Of a stretch of DNA of 64,000 bases, positions 1 to 10,329 are shown piece after piece (position 1 is the stretch's first letter; each line of letters opens with the position of its first letter). Made by a program: the position numbers and the translations under genes. The stretch comes from Hygrocybe punicea (lineage: Eukaryota > Basidiomycota > Agaricomycetes > Agaricales > Hygrophoraceae). The stretch is taken from NCBI GenBank assembly GCA_963556145.1, contig OY744470.1:2232001-2296000 (forward strand), in the 5' to 3' direction. The notes under the pieces were generated by a model. It did not search any database, was not told where the DNA came from, and worked only from the letters and a program-made list of their open reading frames with translations.

Positions 1-2084
1 GAGAGGGTCGAACCAAAAGTGTGGTCGAGTTCTTGGTAGGCCATGTCTTTCAGACCTGCGATAAATTCCCCTTGAAGGGCTCGTAAATCCAACGCTAGGA
101 TTCACGATTGAATGAGAAATGATTCAGATGTCATGGACACGAGGAGTACCTTGACAGAGAACGTAGAGATACGAAGCCGTCAACATTGACAGAACGTCGG
201 TGGCGTTAATCGTTGCACGAGCAGAGATTAAGGCCAGGGAGCTACAGTCATCATTTCAGCAGATAAAATACACCACGACCCCCCAACGTACTTTATAGCT
301 TGGTTATGCATTTCAGCGGATTGAATATGGGTCGAGACGGGATTTGCGAGGTAGCCAAGTTCCCCTACATACGCAGCAGTGGCAATGTCAATTCCTTTAG
401 CATGATAGTTTAGCGACGGATCGGTTGCTGCAAGTGAGGGAGGCAAGCCACGGTTCATGGAGGTGTTCACCAGCTCTGTAGACTGTGCGAAAAGGAGTTT
501 GCCGATATGATGCAGCGCGAGTCGCGTCTTCTCCATCGCATTGGTGACTGCCATAGCTTGGAAGTTTCCGCCGTGATGAATCACACCAGCCTCGCCGTCA
601 ATGAGTGGATTATCAGTTGCTGTGGTATGGTACAGATTTGAGCGAACATCATTAAACTAGTAATCAGGACAAACAAGTTACGTACTTGAGTTGCATTCTT
701 GAGTGATTGTGGTAAATGCCGAAAGAATGTCTTCGATCTGGGGACCCAGGAACTGTGGAGCCGTGCGCAACGGATAACGGTCTTGTCGAAGGCTTCTTTG
801 ATCGTCTTCAATGCTGACTTCTTCCTCGTGCGTCTTGGCGAGTTTGCTGCCTTCGAGGAGATCCTATCGACAGTGATGAAAGGAAAAAAGTTTAAAAAAC
901 AAGTTATTCACGGTCAGTTCGAAGCTAATCTTACTTGACCGGGGTGTGGACGTGCGACTGCATGGATGAATTTATCATACGAACCACGAGTTCCAAGCAG
1001 CGCTTCTGTTCCCATCGCCGTGCAAACATGAGCGAGAAGGGCGAGGTGAACAGCGTCGTTCAGCACAAGGGTGGCCACAGACGCAGAAAAAGCAGTCCCA
1101 TTGAGAATGCCAAGATGTTCCTTGGACTGTAGTGGAAGGGGTTCAATTCCGCGCGCGAGGAGCGCCTCGCGTGAGGAGAATATCTGGCGTGAGCCAAAAG
1201 CAGCGGGCCCGGCGAACACTTGAATTGATGGATTATCTATCAATGTGCCGGCGATATACGAGAGTGGAGAAAGGTCTGTGGGAACCAAGACGGCATATTG
1301 AAGAAAGCATAGCACTCAAAATAAACGAAACATACCTCCAGAAGCGGATATGCTACCACGGAGAGGAACGACGGGGGTGACATTTGCACGTAAAAGTTCC
1401 GACATTTTCTCTATGAGCCGTAACCTAACACCAGAGTGTCCACGGATGAGGGAGTTCATACGAATCAGGATAGCGCCTCGGACCCAAAACTCTGGCGTGC
1501 TTGTCGAACTAAGCGGATCGAGTAACGGCAAGACCTTTGGAGCCTCTGTTGAAGTCGGTAATATACCAATGTGCTGATGCTGGAGGAGGGCAGATCCAAG
1601 TGCGAGGGTGTCGTCCGTCCGGGTGTCGGCTTGGTAGACGATGTCAGTTGTCGGCATCAAGGGTTGAATCAGAGGCCGACTTGCCGCTTCCACCAAAGCC
1701 AGTGCTGAGACCGTAGACACTGGTCCCGGCGACGACTTTGTCCACTATCACCTTGCGGCTCTTTGAGACACGCTCCGCGATTGCAGGAGATGTGTCTAAT
1801 TCGACGGAAGCATTGTAGCGTGCAACCGCAGTGACTGCAGCGATGGAAAGGGAATGTCCGCCGACCTTGACACATTTCCCAGTCTTTGGATGAGGGTGAG
1901 CGTTGAAACAGCCCCTAAATATTTCAGGATGCGTACCTGTAACTTTCGAGCTCATTATATGCGTCTATAAACTGGGCCAGCATTGTTGAAGTTCTCCATC
2001 CACAGGGCCGTGTCTGGGGTTGACGAGTCTGCCCGACGAAGACCGTTTCAGAGAGCCGTTGGGATAATCACCGAGAATATGCAT
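1..2084 (-). pseudogene. PAL: Phenylalanine ammonia-lyase, copy A: decayed and cut by window start
   Basis: This is the same gene as the PAL copy at 30322-33002; position 1 here aligns with 30872 there. It keeps the recognisable PAL blocks: [10 protein letters not shown], the ASG|DLSPL site that forms the MIO cofactor (an intron splits it after the G), and the VIHHGGNF region. Three lesions set it apart. First, near the N-terminus copy A has 20 bases where copy B has 48 (a net loss of 28 bp), which shifts the frame to a stop about 14 codons later. Second, exactly at a splice acceptor (about 854-866) 24 bp are lost, removing eight codons after the conserved HPGQ. Third, homology ends at 2107, so the TATA-containing upstream DNA of copy B is absent. 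Initiation at a downstream ATG is possible but would not restore the lost codons. The C-terminal exons are not in the window. Confidence 0.88.
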
Positions 2085-2107
2085 GGTAGATGTTAAAGGG
2101 AGTTGGG

Positions 2108-2883
2108 TTGGAGCGGGTCCGGGTCAGCCTCGGGACACCCGCTGGTATACCCGTGGTGTTGCCTAGATGCAATATGGGAAGACGTTGGAGGTCTGAAGGG
2201 ATGTGACATTTTCCTTAATAACAATGTACGATGTCAAACCGAAATTTAAAAAAGAGTTCATCTGGACACCGGCATGTGAGGAGATTATTAGTGACAAATA
2301 GTGCAAATATGAAGGCTTACGAGACCGACTGTGACGGTAAGGGGTGGCAAACAGGCCGTTTATGTGCTGAACTTGTCAAGGAGAAGGGGCGGCGGCACCA
2401 TAGCAATTCAGACTGTCTCGAGATAGGCCGGATCTTGCGTGGACAGTCACGTCATCAAAGACTTTGGCCTGGTGCGAATAAGGACACAAGTGAGCGTCTC
2501 AGTATATACATGAAGAAATGCCAATACTATGTTGGGTGTGTAATACAGAACGATCGACGGAGTCCACTAGTGACATCCTCATTGAAGACTTGGGTCTGGA
2601 GTGTGAGGTGTTGATGTTGAGAGATCAGCACGGTGTCATGTCGACTTCAGGCAGACCAGGTACACCGTTTGTAAGAGGTCGGATAGACGAAGCGGTGTGT
2701 ACTCTGTACTGGACGGGATGTCGACTGAAGCACTTTGTACGGCTCATACATGAGTGTGTGATACAGAACAATCACTGCGTTAAGCCCCTGCCTACAAATA
2801 CATACAAATTAACCCATTAGTTGTATATATTTGGAATACAAGTGATCGAGTTATTCGACGTCTACTTAGATCACAATGGGTGA
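2108..2883. other. Intergenic, no gene recognised
   Basis: The stretch between the PAL copy A homology and the foldback element holds only an open frame of 127 codons (2231-2614) with no recognisable motif and no splice context. Short imperfect direct repeats occur around TACATGA...GTGTGTAATACAGAAC (about 2510-2550 and 2747-2770). No function is assigned. Confidence 0.5.
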
Positions 2884-2891
2884 CTTCCTGC

Positions 2892-5800
2892 CACCTGTGA
2901 AGCCCACCCTAACCCTCTAATTAGAGGTTACATCCTATTCGGATGACACCTCTAACTAGAGGGTATTTATCGTAGCTAGGGCCTCTGTCAATAATGTTTC
3001 AATAGCTATAAAGTACTTAGAAAATTTTAGTGTCCTGGACCCCGGAGATAGTGTGTTTCCGCACTCAGGAACAAGGGCGCTGATGGGCTCGGTTTCCCAT
3101 CACCGTTGCCATGGCCCCGCCCATCACTTACTGGCACACGCGCGCTCGTCGTCGTCGACGATGAGCACGGCTATTTCACTATCCCGCCGTCTGTTCTTGC
3201 GGAACTTTTTACATATCATAGATATATTCCCCTACATGCTGTATATAGACTAATATACATGAAAATAAACGAAATAAAAGAGAAATAAAAGAAATAAAAA
3301 ATAATCATACATGGGGCGCCGCCGACGAACCGGTGGGTACTCACCTTCGCGGAGGCGCCGGATTGGGTCTGAAATTGGTGGTGGAGGGTGCTGGAGGGTG
3401 GGTGATGAGAGGGTTGGACACTGGGGGGCGGGGAAGGGTGCATGGAGAGGGGGGTGGCGATGGGTGGCGAGGAAAGGTCCGGGAAGCGAGGCGGTTGGGG
3501 GAAACGGAGAGGGGATGGATGGGGGAGGGCTCCCGGCCCAAAACGAGCGGCGGGAAGGGGTAAGTACGTGGGGGAAAGCAGGGATAGGGTGGGTACTCAC
3601 CTTCGCCCTTGGGGCCCCCCACGGCCCTCCCAATATCTCACCATCAATAAAGCCAATGGGGACGTCGTAGATGACGTCCCCGTGGTCCCCGTAATGGGTT
3701 TCGCCGTCCAGATTGGTCCCGCCGTCGAGTTGCGCGAGGATGGCGGCAGAGGCGATGGCGGTTGCGATAACTCGACGACGATGACGATGTTGACGATGTC
3801 TTCGTCGTGGGCGACTCTCCACATCGCCCTCGTCGTCTTCGTCGCTGTGCGCCCGGTCCGCCGCCGCTGGTTTCGACGTTCGAGGCCGTTGGTTGAAAAA
3901 CTCGGGCGCGCTCCTGCGCGGCTTTGAGGACGTCCGGGGTGATGGTCTCTGTGTGAATCGTCGCCGTCGTCCTCATTGTCCTCGTTTCTGTTGTTGTTGA
4001 GGCGGTGGGGAGTGGGAGCGCAGCGGAATGGGGGATGGTGGTGGTAAAAGCCTAAAAGGCGTGTGACTGTTCACTTGCCTTTTACTACCACATGCCCGCC
4101 TCCGAACTCGCCTCCTGCCACATTCCCACTCCCCACCACCTCAACAATGACGGAAACAAGGAGGAGGACCACGACGGCGACGATACGCACCGAGAATGCC
4201 TCCCCGGACGTCCTCAAAGCCGCGCAGGAGCGCGCCCGAGTTTTTCAACCAACGGCCTCGAACGTCGAAACCAGCGGCGGCGGACCGGGCGCACAGCGAC
4301 GAAGACGACGAGGGCGATGTGGAGAGTCGCCCACGATGAAGGCGTCGTCAATGGCGTCGTTGTCGTCGAGTTATCGCAACCGCCATCGCCTCTGCCACCA
4401 TCCTCGCGCAAATCGACGGCGGGACCAATTGGGACGACGAAACCCACAATGGAGACCATGGGGACGNNNNNNNNNNNNNNNNNNNNNNNNNNNNNNNNNN
4501 NNNNNNNNNNNNNNNNNNNNNNNNNNNNNNNNNNNNNNNNNNNNNNNNNNNNNNNNNNNNNNNNNNGTCTTCGTCGTGGGCGACTCTCCACATCGCCCTC
4601 GTCGTCTTCGTCGCTGTGCGCCCGGTCCGCCGCCGCTGGTTTCGACGTTCGAGGCCGTTGGTTGAAAAACTCGGGCGCGCTCCTGCGCGGCTTTGAGGAC
4701 GTCCGGGGTGATGGTCTCTGTGTGAATCGTCGCCGTCGTCCTCATTGTCCTCGTTTCTGTTGTTGTTGAGGCGGTGGGGAGTGGGAGCGCAGCGGAATGG
4801 GGGATGGTGGTGGTAAAAGCCTAAAAGGCGTGTGACTGTTCACTTGCCTTTTACTACCACATGCCCGCCTCCGAACTCGCCTCCTGCCACATTCCCACTC
4901 CCCACCACCTCAACAATGACGGAAACAAGGAGGAGGACCACGACGGCGACGATACGCACCGAGAATGCCTCCCCGGACGTCCTCAAAGCCGCGCAGGAGC
5001 GCGCCCGAGTTTTTCAACCAACGGCCTCGAACGTCGAAACCAGCGGCGGCGGACCGGGCGCACAGCGACGAAGACGACGAGGGCGATGTGGAGAGTCGCC
5101 CACGATGAAGGCGTCGTCAATGGCGTCGTTGTCGTCGAGTTATCGCAACCGCCATCGCCTCTGCCACCATCCTCGCGCAAATCGACGGCGGGACCAATTG
5201 GGACGACGAAACCCACAATGGAGACCATGGGGACGTCATCTACGACGTCCCCATTGTTTTTGTCGATGATGGAATGCAAAGGGGGCCGTGGGGGGCCTTA
5301 ATGGTACAGGTGAGTACCCACCCCCCTCCTGCTTTTTCCCTCACGTACTTACCCTTCCCGCCGCTCGTTTGGGGCCGGGAGCCCTCCCCCATCCATCCCC
5401 TCTCCGTTTTCCCCAACCGCCTCACTTCCCGGACCTTTCCTCGCCACCCATCGCCACCCCCCTCTCCATGCACCCTTCCCCGCCCCCCAGTGTCCAACCC
5501 TCTCATCACCCACCCTCCAGCACCCTTCACCACCAATTTCAGACCCAATCCGGCGCCTCCGCGAAGGTGAGTACCCACCGGTTCGTCGGCGGCGCCCCAT
5601 GTATGATTATTTTTTATTTCTTTTATTTCTCTTTTATTTCGTTTATTTTCATGTATATTAGTCTATATACAGCATGTAGGGGAATATATCTATGATATGT
5701 AAAAAGTTCCGCAAGAACAGACGGCGGGATAGTGAAATAGCCGTGCTCATCGTCGACGACGACGAGCGCGCGTGTGCCAGTAAGTGATGGGCGGGGCCAT

Positions 5801-6019
5801 GGCAACGGTGATGGGAAACCGAGCCCATCAGCGCCCTTGTTCCTGAGTGCGGAAACACACTATCTCCGGGGTCCAGGACACTAAAATTTTCTAAGTACTT
5901 TATAGCTATTGAAACATTATTGACAGAGGCCCTAGCTACGATAAATACCCTCTAGTTAGAGGTGTCATCCGAATAGGATGTAACCTCTAATTAGAGGGTT
6001 AGGGTGGGCTTCACAGGTG
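2892..6019. mobile_element. Foldback (palindromic) DNA transposon with 8-bp TSD
   Basis: The ends are inverted repeats starting CACCTGTGAAGCCCACC, flanked by the exact direct repeat CTTCCTGC (2884-2891 and 6020-6027). The whole element is close to one large inverted repeat. The left arm runs from 2892 to a centre near 4055 and the right arm from about 4830 to 6019, with scattered mismatches between arms. Just inside each end are two 14-15 bp palindromes (CCTCTAATTAGAGG and CCTCTAACTAGAGG). Both arms contain GTGAGTACCCACC, which looks like a splice donor. Many overlapping open frames exist on both strands as a result of GC-rich repeated sequence, none with a recognisable domain, so the element is probably non-autonomous. 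An 8-bp TSD fits hAT or P-type superfamilies; the superfamily is not proven. If the assembly overlap described at the N gap is collapsed, the element is about 2.35 kb. Confidence 0.85.
4467..4566. other. Assembly gap (100 Ns) inside the foldback element
   Basis: One hundred consecutive N. The 669 bases to its left (3798-4466) are the same as the 669 bases to its right (4567-5235), so the two contig ends overlap and were joined by a default-size gap instead of being merged. The duplicated open frames on either side are therefore an artefact. Confidence 0.9.
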
Positions 6020-6027
6020 CTTCCTGC

Positions 6028-7347
6028 AGCATTTAAATATGTTTTCAACGTAAACGGGGTGCCAGTCGGAGCTGGAACCCCTAGCTGAGTCAGCTTCTCG
6101 CTGCTGGCCTAATTTGTTTAGTGTCAGTTGAATCTGGTTGAGATGTTAGAATTTATGCGGCTTGATGTAGAAGAGCATGCGAGTACCTAATCGAGCTAAG
6201 GCTTTGTAAGCGACAAAATTAAACCTAACGCATCTCCCCAAAGCATTGCCATAATTCTTAGGGAGACGCGCGCATCCCCAAAATCTTCATCCTTTCTCTC
6301 TCTGTCCCTCCATCTCGGAACCCCTTCTTCGCCTCAAAAATTTCAGACCCACCCACCATCCCATATACTATTGTTTTCTTTCGTCAGTGTTTGGTTGAGT
6401 TTGATTCGACTTCAGTCCCTTTTCAATCACTCTTCCAAATGCTCAAGTTTCTCATCTTTTATCTCCAAATTCCTTGATTTCTCTCCTTGCTGAAATCCTC
6501 TTCATTCTTTCAACCTTTGGAAACCTTCCTTCCCAGTTGAGAATCGACCAAATTTGCCTTATTCCAATCAGTGAATCTTTCCCAAAATTCCGGCGAAAGA
6601 TTTCGTAGACGAGAAATTTCCCCAAACCACGAAAATCGTTGATATCAATTATCACAGACGATTTTACATTATTTACTGTCTTAAAAATTCCCTAGTCCCC
6701 TTTCTCTTCTCCTTCAATCAATTTAGAGCGAACTACAAAGCGACATGCCAAGACTTGGCGAAGGCACAATTGGGCGGATCTCCAAAATTAATGCAGAAAT
6801 AAATTTAATCTAGAAGGGGGGGGGTACCCCCCCTTCCAGATTTTGGGTTTATCGCACCGTTTCAGGATGACAGAGCTTGAAGTTTTTTCCAGGGTCTTAG
6901 TGGCCATTCGGCTTTGTTGATCAGAGTACTGCATATGGTGATAATCCATGTTTTTAGATTATTTAAATGCTATGGGAAGTCACCCCATACCTCCGTGTCT
7001 GAGCTCTATTTGAACATCTAAATAAGTAAAATGAACGTACATACCACTAGTACTAGATAACAAATGTCATTACAGGGGGATCTACATCAATCCATACAGT
7101 ATCCTTAGTGCTATCGCTATGTTCCAATTTTCAATTCATTACAGGTAGTTTTACTCTAAGCAGCCTCAGTTTTAGATTTAGTCAGACTTGTGATATGTCC
7201 AAAATATGTCTTAGCTGTCATCCCGAGAAGTCACTCTTCGAAGGTAGTCGAAGTGCTGTCAATCAGACGTGACCCGGTATATATAATCCAGGATATGAAT
7301 ACCATTCCCCTCTCACTGCTACGCCTCCCTCCTGCATTGCCCTTGCC
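6028..7347. other. Intergenic, pyrimidine-rich; G/C-run palindrome
   Basis: No gene recognised. About 6240-6480 is T/C-rich on the plus strand. At about 6812-6842 there is a palindrome of G and C runs around GGTACC, with AAGG and CCTT flanks; it could be a relic of two joined transposon ends or a replication/assembly product. Confidence 0.4.
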
Positions 7348-8046
7348 GTGTCAATGCCTATCCAAATGCCCATTGAGATATGGGCCTTGCTGAGCGAAGA
7401 AGATCGTGCAAAATTACTTGCCTCGATCATCCCGACACCCATTATTGATCCCACTCTCCTAGCTGAAAGTACGCAACGTCAGGTTCACAATAGTGATTGC
7501 GACGGCCCACAGGGCGATTTGTTTGGTCCTGTAGTCAATGTACCTGTTGCAGCTCGAGCTCCTGCCCGTAGTTGTGGTCGCTTTCGTGCTACTCATGGTC
7601 ATGTTAGCTCGCGTTCCACTTCGCCTTGTGCTCATCAACATACCTCTATTCATTCTCATTCTTCTCCTGCTGCCGCTCTTGGTGTTCATACCACTCCCTG
7701 TGTTCCCACTGCTCATGGTCATGTTAGCTCGTGTTCTGCTTTGCCTCGTGCTCATCAACATACCTCTATTCGTTCTCATTCTCCTCGCACTACTACTCCT
7801 GCTGCTGCTCATCGTCCTGGTCCTTCTTTGGCCTCTCATGTTCCTGCTGTTGCTTTTCATCCTGGTCCCGGTTGTGCAAATAACAATGCTCACCTGCATA
7901 GCTTGTCAGATCCCACCGGTGAAAGGGTGCACTGCAGTAATGCGAACGGAATCAAATACCAACTCTACCACAGTGCTGTACGAATTCTGAGGGGTTCAAT
8001 CTCAATCCAAAAGGTTAGCAAAAATACTCAGAGGTGCTCTGGATAG
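7348..8046 (+). CDS. Hypothetical His/Ser/Pro-rich protein with internal duplication
   Basis: A 232-codon intronless open frame. The N-terminal third (to about residue 45) is ordinary sequence. The middle is rich in His, Ser and Pro and contains an imperfect duplication of about 25 residues (DNA 7588-7662 against 7708-7782, 120-bp period, both reading HGHVSS...AHQHTSI). The repeat is conserved at protein level with several synonymous or mild changes, which slightly favours translation. No domain is recognised. It could be a gag-like remnant or a lineage-specific protein. The antisense frame is also open but Arg/Met/Ser-rich and looks like a shadow. Confidence 0.35.
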   Translation: MSMPIQMPIEIWALLSEEDRAKLLASIIPTPIIDPTLLAESTQRQVHNSDCDGPQGDLFGPVVNVPVAARAPARSCGRFRATHGHVSSRSTSPCAHQHTSIHSHSSPAAALGVHTTPCVPTAHGHVSSCSALPRAHQHTSIRSHSPRTTTPAAAHRPGPSLASHVPAVAFHPGPGCANNNAHLHSLSDPTGERVHCSNANGIKYQLYHSAVRILRGSISIQKVSKNTQRCSG

Positions 8047-8835
8047 TGGCGATGATGTTTCCGATGTGCGCGATGTGTGCGATGTGCGCGGCGTGTGCGA
8101 AACAGTCGGCGATGTTTTCGGCGTATATGTAGCACTTTATAGAAGGAATGCAAAGTTTAATAGAGAACAGCGGAGCTATCACATGGACAGTGCAGTAAAG
8201 AGGTGATATGATAGACTGGAATCGGGGGTATACAAGACGTCTCTCTAGTATGTAAACTATAGGGGGTATTTATGCGAAGTTGGTTGTTAGGACAATAAAG
8301 GGTGAAGAAGGCAAGACAAATAGACGGTGCGCGATGGAACTATGGTGCAATAGGAATGAAATGGAACTGAAACAAAGGGTATAGCACCATGCAAAGCAAT
8401 TTCCAAAATATCTAGAGGATAGGAGCTATAATGTTTGAAATAAGTGAAACATGTCACATAAAGACTTCCCTGGAACCGGAACGGAATCGGAATGGAATAG
8501 GGTGAATGGTACAAGCATGGATGATGTCGGAGAGGCTCGAAATATGTTTCCGAAGGGGGCCGAAGCGCTCCAAAGAAAATCGCCGTAATGTCAAATTATC
8601 GCCTGTATCGCGCGCATCGCGCTGTTGCATCGCAATGGAGATACATATAAATCGGGATGTTTCGCAATAAATCGCAGCGAATCGCAGCATGTCGAGACTA
8701 GAATAGGTCCAATAGAGGGTTTCCATGCTTAGGGACGTGCGCTGCATATCACCGGTCTTCTCACACAAATCACGGATATTGTTGATGATTTGAGGCAACA
8801 TCTAGATGCAATAGAAGACTCACACGTAGATTACC
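8047..8835. other. Intergenic with short GATGTGCGC-type repeats
   Basis: Around 8047-8130 the motif CGATGTGYGCG is repeated several times imperfectly. The rest (to 8835) holds only short open frames; nothing is recognised. Confidence 0.4.
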
Positions 8836-10186
8836 ATGGCCATGATCGAGCCTGCAATCTTACTGTTCGGGGAGGTTTTGTGGCCCGAGGAGGATCTACA
8901 AGAGCTAAGAGATCGGCTATCAGACAACATCCAAGGTGTACTGAAGAACACTTCGAAGATGAAGAGCGTGGAGGTGCATCTGAAGAGCCTCAAGAAGATC
9001 TAGGGCAACCAAAGAAAAGCTTATCAACAGACACCGTCAAAGCCAAAAAGTTTTTACAGATACGTACTGATCTGCTATAATATCTATGGAAATTTTACTT
9101 TCTCTGCACAGCCGAGTCACTGCAAAGTTCCATGCACTTTGTGGGATTACAAGAAAGTCAATGCCATGGCCCACTGATCTGACCATCGAACGAATGAATC
9201 TGGCTACTGGTGAAGTGTACTGGAATCCATGGTTCGAGCACAATGTGATGTACAAAGACAATGTCGCTCTCTTTGAGGTGGCTGCATCATCTTTCATGAT
9301 GGACTTCAAGGTGAGTTATCATCTAACCAGTACTAGTTCTGTGACTCACCACAGAATCAATCATGTGCCAGAATATGCCTGAGCGGCCGGTTATGCTTTT
9401 TGGTGGAAAATACAGTTGGAATCGCAAGACCTTGTTCGACTTTGCTAAAGACTCTTTTCATGGCTTTAAGAAGGCCTATAAAGGTCAAGTCGATGATGCA
9501 AAATGAGCCAAACTTCAAGCAAATGAGCAAACGAATCAGAGAGCTGCACAATGCAAAGAGGTCAGTCAGATGAAAATATTCAACTGTCGCTTACCAATCT
9601 TACTACAGAAAGTCAACCATCTACTGAAGGCTGTCCCAGAATACATCGACAAACATGGCTGTGACCCTTCTGTGCTCCTGTGCGAACAACACATGTCGGA
9701 TGCTGCCTCGGGACCTGAAGATGATGACATTGAAACAAGAGAGGAGTGGAAGACATGAATGGCAGGGGAGAAGGATATCGACTTACTGGAAGCAATCGCC
9801 AAACTCAAGTTTCTCAAAGTAGTCAAGCCAGAATGGAGATCAAATGAAGTACGTGTCAGTAACACTGTAATCCTTATCTAACTCAATGTTTAAAGCTTAC
9901 CGAGATTATACATGAACTCTATGACATATGGTGGAACAACCGCTCCATCCGCGAAAAAGAGAAAATAAACGCCATAATTATTGAGAGCACTGCACAATCA
10001 ACCTCTGTCCCTCCTTTACAAGCGCCTTATGATCTTGGAATCAATCCAGAGTGGTGGAAAGCTGCAAAAGATAAGTATCCCGAGTACGTCAAAGATTGGT
10101 ACAAGTATGGAAACCTGGAAGGTTTTGGTGGGGACTCAGAGGGTGGTGACATGGAGGGTGGTGATGGTGAAGCTGATAGAATGTAG
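8836..10186 (+). CDS. Uncharacterised multi-exon protein, probably transposon-associated
   Basis: Coding character is clear from frame and composition. It starts at ATGGCCATGATCGAG after a CC context; the first exon is acidic/Leu-rich, followed by segments at about 9108-9309, 9360-9560, 9568-9870 and 9884-10186, with typical short introns between. The last exon contains WWNNRSIREKEK and WWKAAKDKYPEYVKDW and ends in a Gly/Asp-rich tail before TAG. Exon joins are not certain and an in-frame TAG at about 9001 shows the first exon must be spliced or is broken. No domain recognised. It converges on the Tnp2-type transposase on the minus strand (10330-12407), so it may be the second gene of the same element; this is inference from proximity only. 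Confidence 0.45.
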
Positions 10187-10329
10187 GCAATGAACATGAA
10201 CAAATCTGATGGAAAAGGGATCAGATGGAAAGGGAATCGGATGGACTCAAATGAGAAAAGATCAGTAATGGACTCTGCAATAACATACATAGGAATTCCA
10301 ACAAACTGTTTATGTTTACATTCCTGTTC

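Noticed and set aside
3216..5695. Numerous open frames on both strands of the foldback element
   Set aside because: Duplicated by the palindrome and by the assembly overlap, GC-rich, without domains or consistent exon structure.
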